NCBI GenBank assembly: GCA_025358025.1 | Contig: JANYKW010000194.1 | Span: 1-64,000 of the forward strand | Direction of reading: 5' to 3' | Length of the DNA stretch: 64,000 nt | DNA from: Bacteroidia bacterium | Lineage (GTDB): Bacteria; Bacteroidota; Bacteroidia; Bacteroidales; Prolixibacteraceae | Shown: positions 20,039 through 29,236 of the stretch, piece by piece | Layout: each line of letters starts with the position of its first letter | Numbering within the stretch: position 1 is the first letter of the stretch | Notes under the pieces: model-generated | Seen by the model: the letters and a program-made list of their open reading frames with translations, nothing else | Databases searched by the model: none | Told to the model about the DNA's origin: nothing | Position numbers and translations under genes: made by a program

Positions 20039-21661
20039 ATGAAAAGTACAAAAAAAGGTCTCTTTACCACGGAAGACGGAAGAAATCATACATTTATTTT
20101 CTTTCTGGTTGCGCTTCTGTTTACTTTATGGGCAGTTGGTAACAGCTTGATAGACACCATGGACAAACATTTTCAGGACTATTACCATCTGACAAAAGCC
20201 GACTCTGCCAATGTTCAGTTTTCGCATTATCTGGGGTATTTTTTTATGGCCTTACCTGCCGGATGGTTTATTCATAAACTTGGTTATAAGTGGGGGATTA
20301 TTCTAGGTCTGAGCTTAGCTGCATTGGGTTGTCTGTGGTTTTATCCCGCAACCAAAATTGATGGATTCTGGGCCGTTCTTTTGGGCGTTTGTTTGGTGGC
20401 CATGGGTTTTTCATTCCTCGAAACTGTTGCCAATCCATATACAACTGTTTTAGGAGATCCAAAATATGCAGCTTCACGAATTAATCTGGCGCAGTCATTT
20501 AACGCCATTGGCTGGCCAATTGCTCCATATATTGGCGGCTTATATTTTTATCATTCTGATGTTGCTCTTAGTGCCGTGCAAAATGCTGAAATAGCCCATA
20601 AAACAATGTGGATACCTTATGTGTCACTTGCCTTGATCATTATAGTTCTTATCGCAGCTTTTATTAAAAGCAAGATGCCTGATGTAGTTGGAAATGAGAA
20701 TAATAATTCAGGAAGTGAAACAGCTAAAGTTGATGTATTTGGTCAGCAAAACCAATTGTCGACGATCCTGTTATATGTATGCGCAATATTGTTCAGTTTT
20801 GCTCTGGGGATGATTGTCCGCTTCTTTGTTCAATTGTTTTACATGGACAGGGCGACACTTGCCAATCCGCAGGCGATGGTCGCATTAAACCATATTTTAA
20901 CCAGGGTATTTTATATTGTTACCGGTATTGTAGGTTTAGCTTCAATTATTTTTATTGCAATTAAAAAAGGAAAGCTGATACACAGAGACAGTTTATGGTC
21001 GGCGCCACATTTTACTGGTGCAACCATTGCACAGTTTCTTTACGTAGCTGCACAAGCAGGAATATTCAGTTTTTTTATCAATTATATGGTTGAAGAGGTT
21101 CCGGCGCTAGGCGAAAGCTGGAAATCCAACTTCTTTATTGGAGGCGATAATGGGTCAATTCTTAGGAATGGAGCTTATTTTCTTACTGAAAAGGGTGCTA
21201 CATCGCTCATGTCGTGGCTGGCATTTCCATTATTCCTCATTGGTCGGTTTACCGGTTCGTTTATTTTGAGAATTACAAAAGCGCACCACATGCTTGGACT
21301 GTATGCTGTTATTAATGTGATATTGATGTTTGTAATCGTTGCTAAATTGGGCTGGATATCTGTAATAGCCGTTTTCCTCAGCTTTTTCTTTATGTCTATT
21401 ATGTTCCCAACTATATTCTCGCTTGGCATTTTTGGATTGGGAGAAAAATCGAAATTGGCATCTTCATTCATCGTAATGGCCATTATGGGCGGTGCTGTAT
21501 TGCCAAAAGTGATGGGTGCGATAGGGGATGCAGAAGGTATGTCGGCAGGATATGTCGTTCCGGCTATTTGTTTTATGGCTATTGCCCTCTATGGTTTCTT
21601 CTGGACAAAACTAAGCGGTTCTGAGGGATTAAATGGCGTTAAGATTGGAACAGGACATTAA
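20039..21661 (+). CDS. FucP-like MFS sugar transporter
   Basis: 540 aa, multi-TM; HYLGYFFMALPAGWFIHKLGYKWGIILGL and FSFLETVANPYTTVLGD typical of the FHS/FucP family. Confidence 0.85.
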   Translation: MKSTKKGLFTTEDGRNHTFIFFLVALLFTLWAVGNSLIDTMDKHFQDYYHLTKADSANVQFSHYLGYFFMALPAGWFIHKLGYKWGIILGLSLAALGCLWFYPATKIDGFWAVLLGVCLVAMGFSFLETVANPYTTVLGDPKYAASRINLAQSFNAIGWPIAPYIGGLYFYHSDVALSAVQNAEIAHKTMWIPYVSLALIIIVLIAAFIKSKMPDVVGNENNNSGSETAKVDVFGQQNQLSTILLYVCAILFSFALGMIVRFFVQLFYMDRATLANPQAMVALNHILTRVFYIVTGIVGLASIIFIAIKKGKLIHRDSLWSAPHFTGATIAQFLYVAAQAGIFSFFINYMVEEVPALGESWKSNFFIGGDNGSILRNGAYFLTEKGATSLMSWLAFPLFLIGRFTGSFILRITKAHHMLGLYAVINVILMFVIVAKLGWISVIAVFLSFFFMSIMFPTIFSLGIFGLGEKSKLASSFIVMAIMGGAVLPKVMGAIGDAEGMSAGYVVPAICFMAIALYGFFWTKLSGSEGLNGVKIGTGH

Positions 21662-21703
21662 TTATTCTATGCTATTCATTGTTTTATATTTTAATTAGAA
21701 AAA

Positions 21704-22678
21704 ATGAAAAGAATTGTTGTTGCCGGAGCAGGTGGATTTATAGGAGGGCATTTAGCCCGGAAGTTGAAAGATATGGGTAACGATGTTCGTGCAGTGGACA
21801 AGAAACCATTGAACCAATGGTACCAGGTTCACCCCGATATTGATAACCTCATCCTTGATTTGAACAGTAAGGAAAACTGCTATACTGCGTTAAACGGATA
21901 CAACGAAGTTTTTAACCTGGCAGCTGACATGGGAGGGATGGGCTTTATCGAGACGCACAAAGCTGAATGTATGTTGAGTGTGCTAATTAATACACACTTG
22001 TTGATGGCTGCGAAAGATCTGGGAATTGACCGCTTTTTTTATGCCTCTTCTGCCTGTGTGTATAATGGAGACAAGCAGCAGGAAACTGACAATCCCGGAC
22101 TCAGGGAATCTGATGCTTATCCCGCACAATCGGAAGATGGATATGGATGGGAGAAGCTATTTTCTGAAAGAATGTGCCGTCATTTCCGAGAAGATTACGG
22201 AATTAATACCCGTGTAGCCCGCTTCCACAATGTGTACGGACCGCACGGGACCTGGGATGGTGGTCGTGAAAAAGCACCGGCAGCCATGTGCCGTAAAGTT
22301 CTGGAAGCTGAATTGTATGGAAAAGATGAGATCAATATATGGGGCGATGGAGAACAAACACGAAGTTTCATGTATATCACAGAATGTGTTGAGGGTATTC
22401 TGAAAATCATGTACAGCGATATCCTGGAACCAATCAACCTGGGAAGTTCTGAAATGGTGTCGATCAATCAACTGGTTGATATCGTAGAAAAAATTGCCAA
22501 AAGAAAGCTGAAGCGTACTTATGATCTGGATGCCCCGAAAGGTGTTCGCGGACGCAACAGCGATAATACACTCATCCTGGAATTGCTTGGATGGGAACCT
22601 ACATTACCGCTTGCCGTCGGGATGAAAGAGACCTACGACTGGATCAGAACCCAAATGGAAAGTGGCGGAATCAAATAG
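21704..22678 (+). CDS. NAD-dependent epimerase, GDP-mannose 3,5-epimerase-like
   Basis: GAGGFIGGHLARKL; NLAADMGGMGFIE; RFHNVYGPHGTWDGGREKAPAAMCRK; GDGEQTRSFMYI. Confidence 0.85.
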   Translation: MKRIVVAGAGGFIGGHLARKLKDMGNDVRAVDKKPLNQWYQVHPDIDNLILDLNSKENCYTALNGYNEVFNLAADMGGMGFIETHKAECMLSVLINTHLLMAAKDLGIDRFFYASSACVYNGDKQQETDNPGLRESDAYPAQSEDGYGWEKLFSERMCRHFREDYGINTRVARFHNVYGPHGTWDGGREKAPAAMCRKVLEAELYGKDEINIWGDGEQTRSFMYITECVEGILKIMYSDILEPINLGSSEMVSINQLVDIVEKIAKRKLKRTYDLDAPKGVRGRNSDNTLILELLGWEPTLPLAVGMKETYDWIRTQMESGGIK

Positions 22679-22693
22679 TCAGTAGGAGATCTG

Positions 22694-23830
22694 ATGAGAG
22701 AAAAAACAGTATTGGTTAGCGGATGTTACGACCTATTGCATGCCGGTCACATTGCCTTCTTCAAAACAGCATCTCAATACGGCAAGCTTTATGTGAGCCT
22801 CGGAAAAGATGAAAATCTGCTGAAATTGAAGGGTAGGAAACCCTATTTCTCGCAGGAGGAGCGGGTATACATGGTAGGTGCCATCAAATATGTGACCGAA
22901 GCTTTTGTCTCGGTGGGAGATGGGATGCTCGACTTTGAAGAGGATATGAAACGGCTGAAGCCAGATTTTTTTGTAGTGAATTCGGATGGATACACCGACG
23001 GGAAGAGGCGCCTGTGTAAAGAAAATAACGTCGAGCTGATTGTATTGGAGCGGATTCCTGAGAAAGGTCTGCCTGCCCGGTCTAGTTCCCAGTCCAAGAA
23101 GGATCTGAAATTTCCATATCGCCTTTGCCTGGCAGGGGGATGGATGGATCAGCCCTGGGTCTCCAGGATCCATCCCGGTCCTTGCATTGTCGTGCAGATC
23201 TGGCCCGAATACGATTTCAGCGACCGCTCGGGAATGGCCACCAGTTCGCGAAAAATTGCGGCTGAATTATGGGGTGGCAAAATGCCGGATGGAGATTTAC
23301 AACGAAACGCAAAACTGCTTTTTGGAGCTGAGAATCCACCGGGTTCCGAATATATTTCTGGATCACAGGATCAACTTGGAATATTGTTGCCCGGGGCTAA
23401 CCGGCTGGATTATGACGGAAAATACTGGCCGTTTAGCATTGAATCGACTGTTGATGCAGAGACTTGCGAATGGTTATCCGGGGTACTTTATCTTATCCCG
23501 CTGGCTCCGCGTCCTGAAGGATACAATCCACTGGTGGAAAAGCACCTGGCTGTTGGGAATGTCAAGGAACTGGGAGACGCAGGCATCCTGTGCTGGGATG
23601 GAATTGTTCAAAGGGACGTCAATAAACTGGGAGAAGGGATGAAACGAACCTTCCTTTCCTGGAGAAAAATCTTACCATATACCGTGCCTGATTGGGTGAT
23701 GGAAGAAATGGAGAACAATTGGCTTTCAAAATATCCGGGAGCAATTACATCTGGCAGTGGCGGGGGATACGTGATTGTTGCCTCGGCGTCAGAAATTACC
23801 GGAGCGATGAAAATTAAAGTGAAATATTAA
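22694..23830 (+). CDS. Bifunctional protein: N-terminal HIGH-type nucleotidyltransferase fused to a GHMP-type sugar kinase
   Basis: N-term GCYDLLHAGHIAFFKTAS; C-term LCLAGGWMDQP, DRSGMATSSRKIA, SGSQDQLGI, TSGSGGGYVIVAS (GHMP motifs). Confidence 0.75.
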   Translation: MREKTVLVSGCYDLLHAGHIAFFKTASQYGKLYVSLGKDENLLKLKGRKPYFSQEERVYMVGAIKYVTEAFVSVGDGMLDFEEDMKRLKPDFFVVNSDGYTDGKRRLCKENNVELIVLERIPEKGLPARSSSQSKKDLKFPYRLCLAGGWMDQPWVSRIHPGPCIVVQIWPEYDFSDRSGMATSSRKIAAELWGGKMPDGDLQRNAKLLFGAENPPGSEYISGSQDQLGILLPGANRLDYDGKYWPFSIESTVDAETCEWLSGVLYLIPLAPRPEGYNPLVEKHLAVGNVKELGDAGILCWDGIVQRDVNKLGEGMKRTFLSWRKILPYTVPDWVMEEMENNWLSKYPGAITSGSGGGYVIVASASEITGAMKIKVKY

Positions 23831-23837
23831 ACCTTGC

Positions 23838-24440
23838 ATGAGCAAAAATTATTGCCTGATTTTTGCAGGGGGAGCCGGAACCCGTTTCTGGCCCCGTAGC
23901 CGGGTCATGAAGCCAAAGCAATATTTGAATCTGTTCGGCGATCAGTCGCTGATTCAGAATACCATCAGCCGTTTCGCCCAAATGATACCTTCTGATGGCA
24001 TCTTTGTGGTTTCGGCAGAAGGGCAGAAAGTGATACTGGAGCAACAAAGCACTGGAATTCCGGTTCGGAATTTGATTTTTGAGCCAGTGGAAAAAAATAC
24101 CCTGCCTGCCATAGGACTGGCAGCCATGATTCTGGATATTGAAGATCCGGAAGGAATTCTGATTGTATCTCCATCTGATCACCTTATCGGAACGACCTCA
24201 GCAGTTGGGAAGAAGTCTATAAATTTGATGAGAAGGATGAGAATCAGAATGTGAAATCAGAAGAGGTCAAAAAATTCCTGTGTCTATGCGCCTGACAGTC
24301 TTGTCGCTGTGGTGGGAATGGAAGACGTGATCGTTGTCCAGGAAGGTAATACCATTCCGGTGTGCAAACGCGATCGAGCGGAGGAAATCAAACAGGTGGT
24401 GGGTGAAATTTCAAGGCGAAAGCTTGACCAGTATCTATAA
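23838..24440 (+). pseudogene. manC: Mannose-1-phosphate guanylyltransferase, internally deleted and frameshifted
   Basis: Intact N-term IFAGGAGTRFWPRSR...PSDHLI, then junction into another frame NDLSSWEEVYKFDEKDENQNVKSEEVKKFL, then back to VYAPDSLVAVVGMEDVIVVQEGNTIPVCKRDRAEEIKQVVGEISRRKLDQYL*. Confidence 0.85.
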
Positions 24441-24469
24441 AATAAAATAATTTAAATTCGCTGGAAAAG

Positions 24470-25477
24470 ATGTATAAAATGCTGGTTTTTATTTTGTTTT
24501 TGCTGTTTGAAACAAATGTAGTCTATGGTCAGGATACTGCAAGTCCGGCACATCCTGCCATGATGTATGGTGACACTTCCCGGACTGGCATCCCATTTTC
24601 CAAGGATCCCTATGTCATCTGGTTTAATGGTCGGTTCCTGATGTATTATTCTGTCCCGGGGTTTACGGACAAGACAGGAAATGTAAATGGCTGGGGAATC
24701 GGAATTGCAGAAAGCACGGATCTTGTCAACTGGAAAAGATTGGGGGAAGTAAACACAGATCCTGAAGCGACATACGAATCAAAAGGAATGTGTGCTCCTT
24801 GTGCCCTCGTGGTCGGGAACAAAGTCAATCTCTTTTACCAGACCTACGGGAATGGAAGGAAAGATGCCATTTGCCATGCATGGTCGACCGATGGCATTCA
24901 TTTTGCCCGGAATAAAACCAATCCTGTTTTTCATCCCGATGGAACCTGGAATTGTGGACGTGCCATTGATGCGGAGGTCATTAAGTTCAATGGTCAATAT
25001 TTTTTGTACTACGCAACCCGTGATTCTGCCTATAAAATTCAGATGCAGGGTGTCGCTGTAGCCAGCGGGAATACGGGTTTTAACAGGGGTGACTGGAAAA
25101 ACCTTTCTTCGGATGGTCCGATGCTGAAACCTGAACTTCCTTGGGAAAAGGATTGCATCGAAGCTGCCTCTGTCATAAATAAAAACGGGGAGCTTTTCAT
25201 GTTTTATGCAGGAGCCTACAACAATGCACCGCAGCAGATCGGAGTCGCGAAAAGCAGTGACGGAATACACTGGAAGAGAATATTTGCAGATCCTTTTCTT
25301 CCTAACGGGAAACCCGGTGAATGGAATTCAAGCGAATCGGGACATCCGCATATTTTTGCCAACCCGGGGGGAGATGATTACCTCTTTTTCCAGGGAAACA
25401 ATACGAAAGGAAAAAACTGGTTTCTTTCCAACGTACGCATCGGATGGAAAAACGGCGAACCATTTAGTCTTAAATAA
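24470..25477 (+). CDS. Secreted five-bladed beta-propeller glycosidase-like protein (GH43/GH32-like superfamily)
   Basis: Signal peptide; repeated WSTDGIHF / KSSDGIHWKRI / YLFFQGN blade motifs. Confidence 0.65.
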   Translation: MYKMLVFILFLLFETNVVYGQDTASPAHPAMMYGDTSRTGIPFSKDPYVIWFNGRFLMYYSVPGFTDKTGNVNGWGIGIAESTDLVNWKRLGEVNTDPEATYESKGMCAPCALVVGNKVNLFYQTYGNGRKDAICHAWSTDGIHFARNKTNPVFHPDGTWNCGRAIDAEVIKFNGQYFLYYATRDSAYKIQMQGVAVASGNTGFNRGDWKNLSSDGPMLKPELPWEKDCIEAASVINKNGELFMFYAGAYNNAPQQIGVAKSSDGIHWKRIFADPFLPNGKPGEWNSSESGHPHIFANPGGDDYLFFQGNNTKGKNWFLSNVRIGWKNGEPFSLK

Positions 25478-26886
25478 TGAAACGAAGGGAAATTTTAAAA
25501 GCAACAGCCGCGGTAACCGTGGCCTCCTGTATCCCCAATCTGGCCGGAGCATCCATGGGATCAGAATTCCTGCTCCCTGATGGGAAAGGAGAAAAACTAT
25601 CGGCAATTCCCCGTTTTGGAGATGGCCGTGACTGGTTTTTTGAGCGGCGATACGGCATGTTCGTTCACTGGGGACTCTATTCCATCCTGGGATGGCACGA
25701 ACAACACCAGTGGCGCGCAAGGGTGCCGAGGGCCGAATATGTGAAGTTTGCCGGACAGTGGAACCCAAAGAAATTCAATCCCGAGGAGTGGCTCGATCTG
25801 ATGGAGGAATCCGGCATGAAATACATCACCATCACCACCAAGCATCACGACGGATTTTGCATGTGGGACACGAAGCAAACCGGCTTCAATACGATGAATA
25901 CCCCTTATAAAAAGGATGTAATCGGGATGTTGGCGGATGCCTGCCATAAACGCAAAATGCCACTTTGTTTGTACTATTCGATTGCCGACTGGAACCAACC
26001 CAACTATCCCAATCAGGGAAGGCATCATGAATTGCCTCCTCAGCCGCAGGATTATCCCGACTGGGACAAATACATGCTCTTCCTGAAGGAACAGGTTTGG
26101 GAACTCTGCTCCAACTACGGAGAGATTCACGGATTCTGGTGGGACATGAATGTTCCGAAATACGTAGACCCCACGGTGAATGCAATGATCCGGAAACTGC
26201 AACCCAATGCTGTGATAAACAACCGAGGATTTGATATAGGCGATTTCGGGACCCCTGAACGAGATTACGACAACGCTGCCACCGAAGCCAAAGGGTTTGA
26301 CAAGCCCATTGAGGCTTGCCAGTCGGTAGGAATGGAAAGCTGGGGATACAAAAAAGACGAGGATTATTATACCCTTCGCCACCTGACCGGCAGCATCGAC
26401 CGCTATCTGGCAAGGGACGCCAATTACCTATTGAATGTTGGCCCAACGGGAGAAGGTATCATACCGCAGGAATCCTCAGCAATTCTGAAGAAAATCGGGA
26501 AATGGAAAAAATCTGTCAATGAATCTTTTAGTCAGGTCCGGGCGGATTCCGGTATAGTCAATATCCCGGGCATTCTGGCTACAAGTCACGATAAAACCCT
26601 CTACATTCACCTGAACAAGGCCCCCGTTGGCAACGGAGTCAAATTGAAACCTGTCAATATATTGCCGGTCAAGGCAACCCTGCTGAACAATGGAAAACCA
26701 ATTGATTGTGTAGTCAATTTGTGTCCCAGCGATCATACCTCCCAACAGCCGTACCTTAGGTTGCGAAATCTCCCGGCAGGTGAAATGGCCGATACTGTCA
26801 TGGTGGCAAAACTTGAATTTGACAGACCTTTGGATCAGATTATCCAACCACTGAAAACAGAATCAAATATTGAATTAACCAAATAA
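25477..26886 (+). CDS. Alpha-L-fucosidase, GH29 family (twin-arginine/lipobox-like N-terminus)
   Basis: RRYGMFVHWGLYSILGWHEQ, TTKHHDGFCMWDT, GFWWDMNVP; N-term MKRREILKATAAVTVASC. Confidence 0.88.
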   Translation: MKRREILKATAAVTVASCIPNLAGASMGSEFLLPDGKGEKLSAIPRFGDGRDWFFERRYGMFVHWGLYSILGWHEQHQWRARVPRAEYVKFAGQWNPKKFNPEEWLDLMEESGMKYITITTKHHDGFCMWDTKQTGFNTMNTPYKKDVIGMLADACHKRKMPLCLYYSIADWNQPNYPNQGRHHELPPQPQDYPDWDKYMLFLKEQVWELCSNYGEIHGFWWDMNVPKYVDPTVNAMIRKLQPNAVINNRGFDIGDFGTPERDYDNAATEAKGFDKPIEACQSVGMESWGYKKDEDYYTLRHLTGSIDRYLARDANYLLNVGPTGEGIIPQESSAILKKIGKWKKSVNESFSQVRADSGIVNIPGILATSHDKTLYIHLNKAPVGNGVKLKPVNILPVKATLLNNGKPIDCVVNLCPSDHTSQQPYLRLRNLPAGEMADTVMVAKLEFDRPLDQIIQPLKTESNIELTK

Positions 26887-26897
26887 ACAGCAAAAAA

Positions 26898-28409
26898 ATG
26901 AAAAGAAAAATTTATTCACTGACAACACTGGCTATTCTGACCATACTGCTCGGCATGATGTCGACCGTTCCGGTATTGGCACAGAAGTTTGAGCCGACGC
27001 TCGAATCCTTTAAGCAATATACCTACCCTGCGTGGTTCCGTGATGCAAAATTTGGCATATGGGCGCATTGGGGACCGCAGGCAGTACCCCGGCAAGGGGA
27101 TTGGTATGCCAAAAAAATGTATCAGGAAGGCGGTGATGATTATAAATACCATGTGGCGCATTACGGTCATCCATCCAAATTCGGGTACAAGGATATTATC
27201 CCCCTGTGGAAAGCAGAGAAGTGGAATCCGGATCAACTGATGGCTCTGTACAAAAAGGTGGGTGCCAAATACTTTGTCAGCATGGCTACACATCACGATA
27301 ATTTTTTCCTTTGGGACTCTAAAATACACAAATGGAACTCCGTAAACATGGGCCCGAAAAAGGATGTTGTAGGTTTGTGGCAGCAAGCTGCCAAAAAGGA
27401 GGGATTGCGTTTTGGTGTATCAGAACATCTGGGAGCCAGCTATACCTGGTTTCAAAGCAGTCGCGGGGCTGACAAGACGGGCCCGATGGCAGGTATTTCT
27501 TACGACGGAGTAAATCCCGAATTTGAAGATCTTTATCATCCAAAAACTGCAGCTGACGACAAAGCCTGGCTGACAACAAATCCGGAGAATCAAAAAAACT
27601 GGTTGTCCTGCATTTCAGAATTGATAAGTAAATATCAGCCAGATCTCTTGTATTCGGATGGTGAACTCCCTTTCGGCGAAGTAGGAAGAACCATGCTGTC
27701 AAACTATTATAACCAGGATATCGCAAAAAATGGCGGAAAACTGGAGGCTGTTTATACAGCCAAATTGCGAGCCTCTGAGGGTCGCTGGGTACAGGATCTT
27801 GAGCGGGGAGCAATGGATTCAATCAGTCCATATCCATGGCAGACTGACACCTCCATTGGCGATTGGTACTACCGAACCGGGCAGAAATACATGACTGGTA
27901 CACAGGTAGTCCAGATGCTGGTTGATATTGTCAGTAAAAATGGCAACTTGTTGCTAAATGTTGTTCAAACGCCAGAAGGTGATCTCGAACCTGATGTATT
28001 GAATATTTTAAATGAAATAGCGGCCTGGATTCCGGCCAACGGAGAAGCGATCTATGGCACCCGACCATGGAAAATTTACGGCGAAGGGCCAACCACTCAA
28101 AAAAGTCAGGAAAAGGGCAGGTTTGGCGGTTTGAAAGATGTAAGACCTTATGAATCAACCGATATAAGGTTTACCACCAAGGGTGATGCCTTGTACGTTT
28201 TTTGCATGGGAGTTCCAACGGAAGATGTGAGAATTCTTTCCCTGGGGAAAAATTCAAAGGTTTCCGGACAGAAAATTGCTTCAGTCAAAATGTTGGGCAG
28301 TAACGATAAAATATCGTGGAAGCAGGCAGCTGATGCCATGGTGATAAGCAAACCTTCAAAATTGCCTGCATGGGCGGTTGTAACATTCAAGATTGAGTTT
28401 AAGAAGTAG
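26898..28409 (+). CDS. Alpha-L-fucosidase, GH29 family (Sec signal peptide)
   Basis: AKFGIWAHWGPQAVPRQGDWYAKKMY, ATHHDNFFLWDS, LLYSDGELPFGE. Confidence 0.9.
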   Translation: MKRKIYSLTTLAILTILLGMMSTVPVLAQKFEPTLESFKQYTYPAWFRDAKFGIWAHWGPQAVPRQGDWYAKKMYQEGGDDYKYHVAHYGHPSKFGYKDIIPLWKAEKWNPDQLMALYKKVGAKYFVSMATHHDNFFLWDSKIHKWNSVNMGPKKDVVGLWQQAAKKEGLRFGVSEHLGASYTWFQSSRGADKTGPMAGISYDGVNPEFEDLYHPKTAADDKAWLTTNPENQKNWLSCISELISKYQPDLLYSDGELPFGEVGRTMLSNYYNQDIAKNGGKLEAVYTAKLRASEGRWVQDLERGAMDSISPYPWQTDTSIGDWYYRTGQKYMTGTQVVQMLVDIVSKNGNLLLNVVQTPEGDLEPDVLNILNEIAAWIPANGEAIYGTRPWKIYGEGPTTQKSQEKGRFGGLKDVRPYESTDIRFTTKGDALYVFCMGVPTEDVRILSLGKNSKVSGQKIASVKMLGSNDKISWKQAADAMVISKPSKLPAWAVVTFKIEFKK

Positions 28410-28411
28410 TT

Positions 28412-28476
28412 AATTTGGTGCAAAGATAAAACGACTTCAGTTTTTAACTGAAACCGTTTTATCTTTGCACCAAATT
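28412..28476. promoter_or_regulatory. Perfect 22-bp inverted repeat with -7-like box in each arm
   Basis: AATTTGGTGCAAAGATAAAACG ... CGTTTTATCTTTGCACCAAATT; inner TTCAG/CTGAA; TATCTTTG at 28460-28467 (+). Confidence 0.8.
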
Positions 28477-29236
28477 GAAAATCATGTTGGATACATTATT
28501 GCAGCACCGAACCATTCGGAAATACAAAACGACGGATATTGGGGAGGAACTGTTAAACAAGATTCTGGAGGCTGGATGCAAGGCTTCAACGACGGGAAAC
28601 ATGCAGGTCTATAGCGTCATTGCGAATCGTGATCCTGCAATGAAAAAGCGTTTGGCAGGTTGCCATTTCAATCAGCCAATGGTAGAAAATGCTCCTGTTG
28701 TGCTGACTTTTTGCGCCGATTTCAACCGTTTCAATCTATGGTGCAGACAAAACAATGCCGATCCGGGATACGATAATTTTCTTTCCTTCTTCACTGCATC
28801 GATTGATGCACTGCTGGTGGCTCAGAATGTTTGTGTGGCAGCTGAGAGTGAAGGACTCGGAATATGTTACCTTGGAACAACAACCTACCTGGCAGGAAAG
28901 ATTATTGAAGTGCTGCAACTTCCGCAGGGAGTGGTACCTGTGACTACGGTTACATTAGGCTGGCCGGACGAGAACCCTGAATTGACAGACAGGCTGCCAT
29001 TGGAGGCAATCGTGCATAAAGAGACTTACAAGGATTATAGTCCGGAAGATATCAATCGTATATATTCAGGGAAAGAAGCTTTGCCCGTATATCAGAAATT
29101 TATTATCGAAAATAATAAAGAAACACTTGCTCAGGTATTTACAGATGTTCGTTACAAAAAAACTGACAATGTAGTTTTTTCGAATATGCTTTTGGAGGTT
29201 CTCAAGCGACAGGGATTTATGAACCAACAGCCATGA
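28475..29236 (+). CDS. Nitroreductase family protein
   Basis: LLQHRTIRKYKT; GLGICYLGTT; start may be the ATG at 28484. Confidence 0.85.
   Translation: MKIMLDTLLQHRTIRKYKTTDIGEELLNKILEAGCKASTTGNMQVYSVIANRDPAMKKRLAGCHFNQPMVENAPVVLTFCADFNRFNLWCRQNNADPGYDNFLSFFTASIDALLVAQNVCVAAESEGLGICYLGTTTYLAGKIIEVLQLPQGVVPVTTVTLGWPDENPELTDRLPLEAIVHKETYKDYSPEDINRIYSGKEALPVYQKFIIENNKETLAQVFTDVRYKKTDNVVFSNMLLEVLKRQGFMNQQP

Noticed and set aside
25597-26382. 261-aa minus-strand ORF
   Set aside because: Antisense to the GH29 gene; composition is the mirror of a coding strand with no domain signature.
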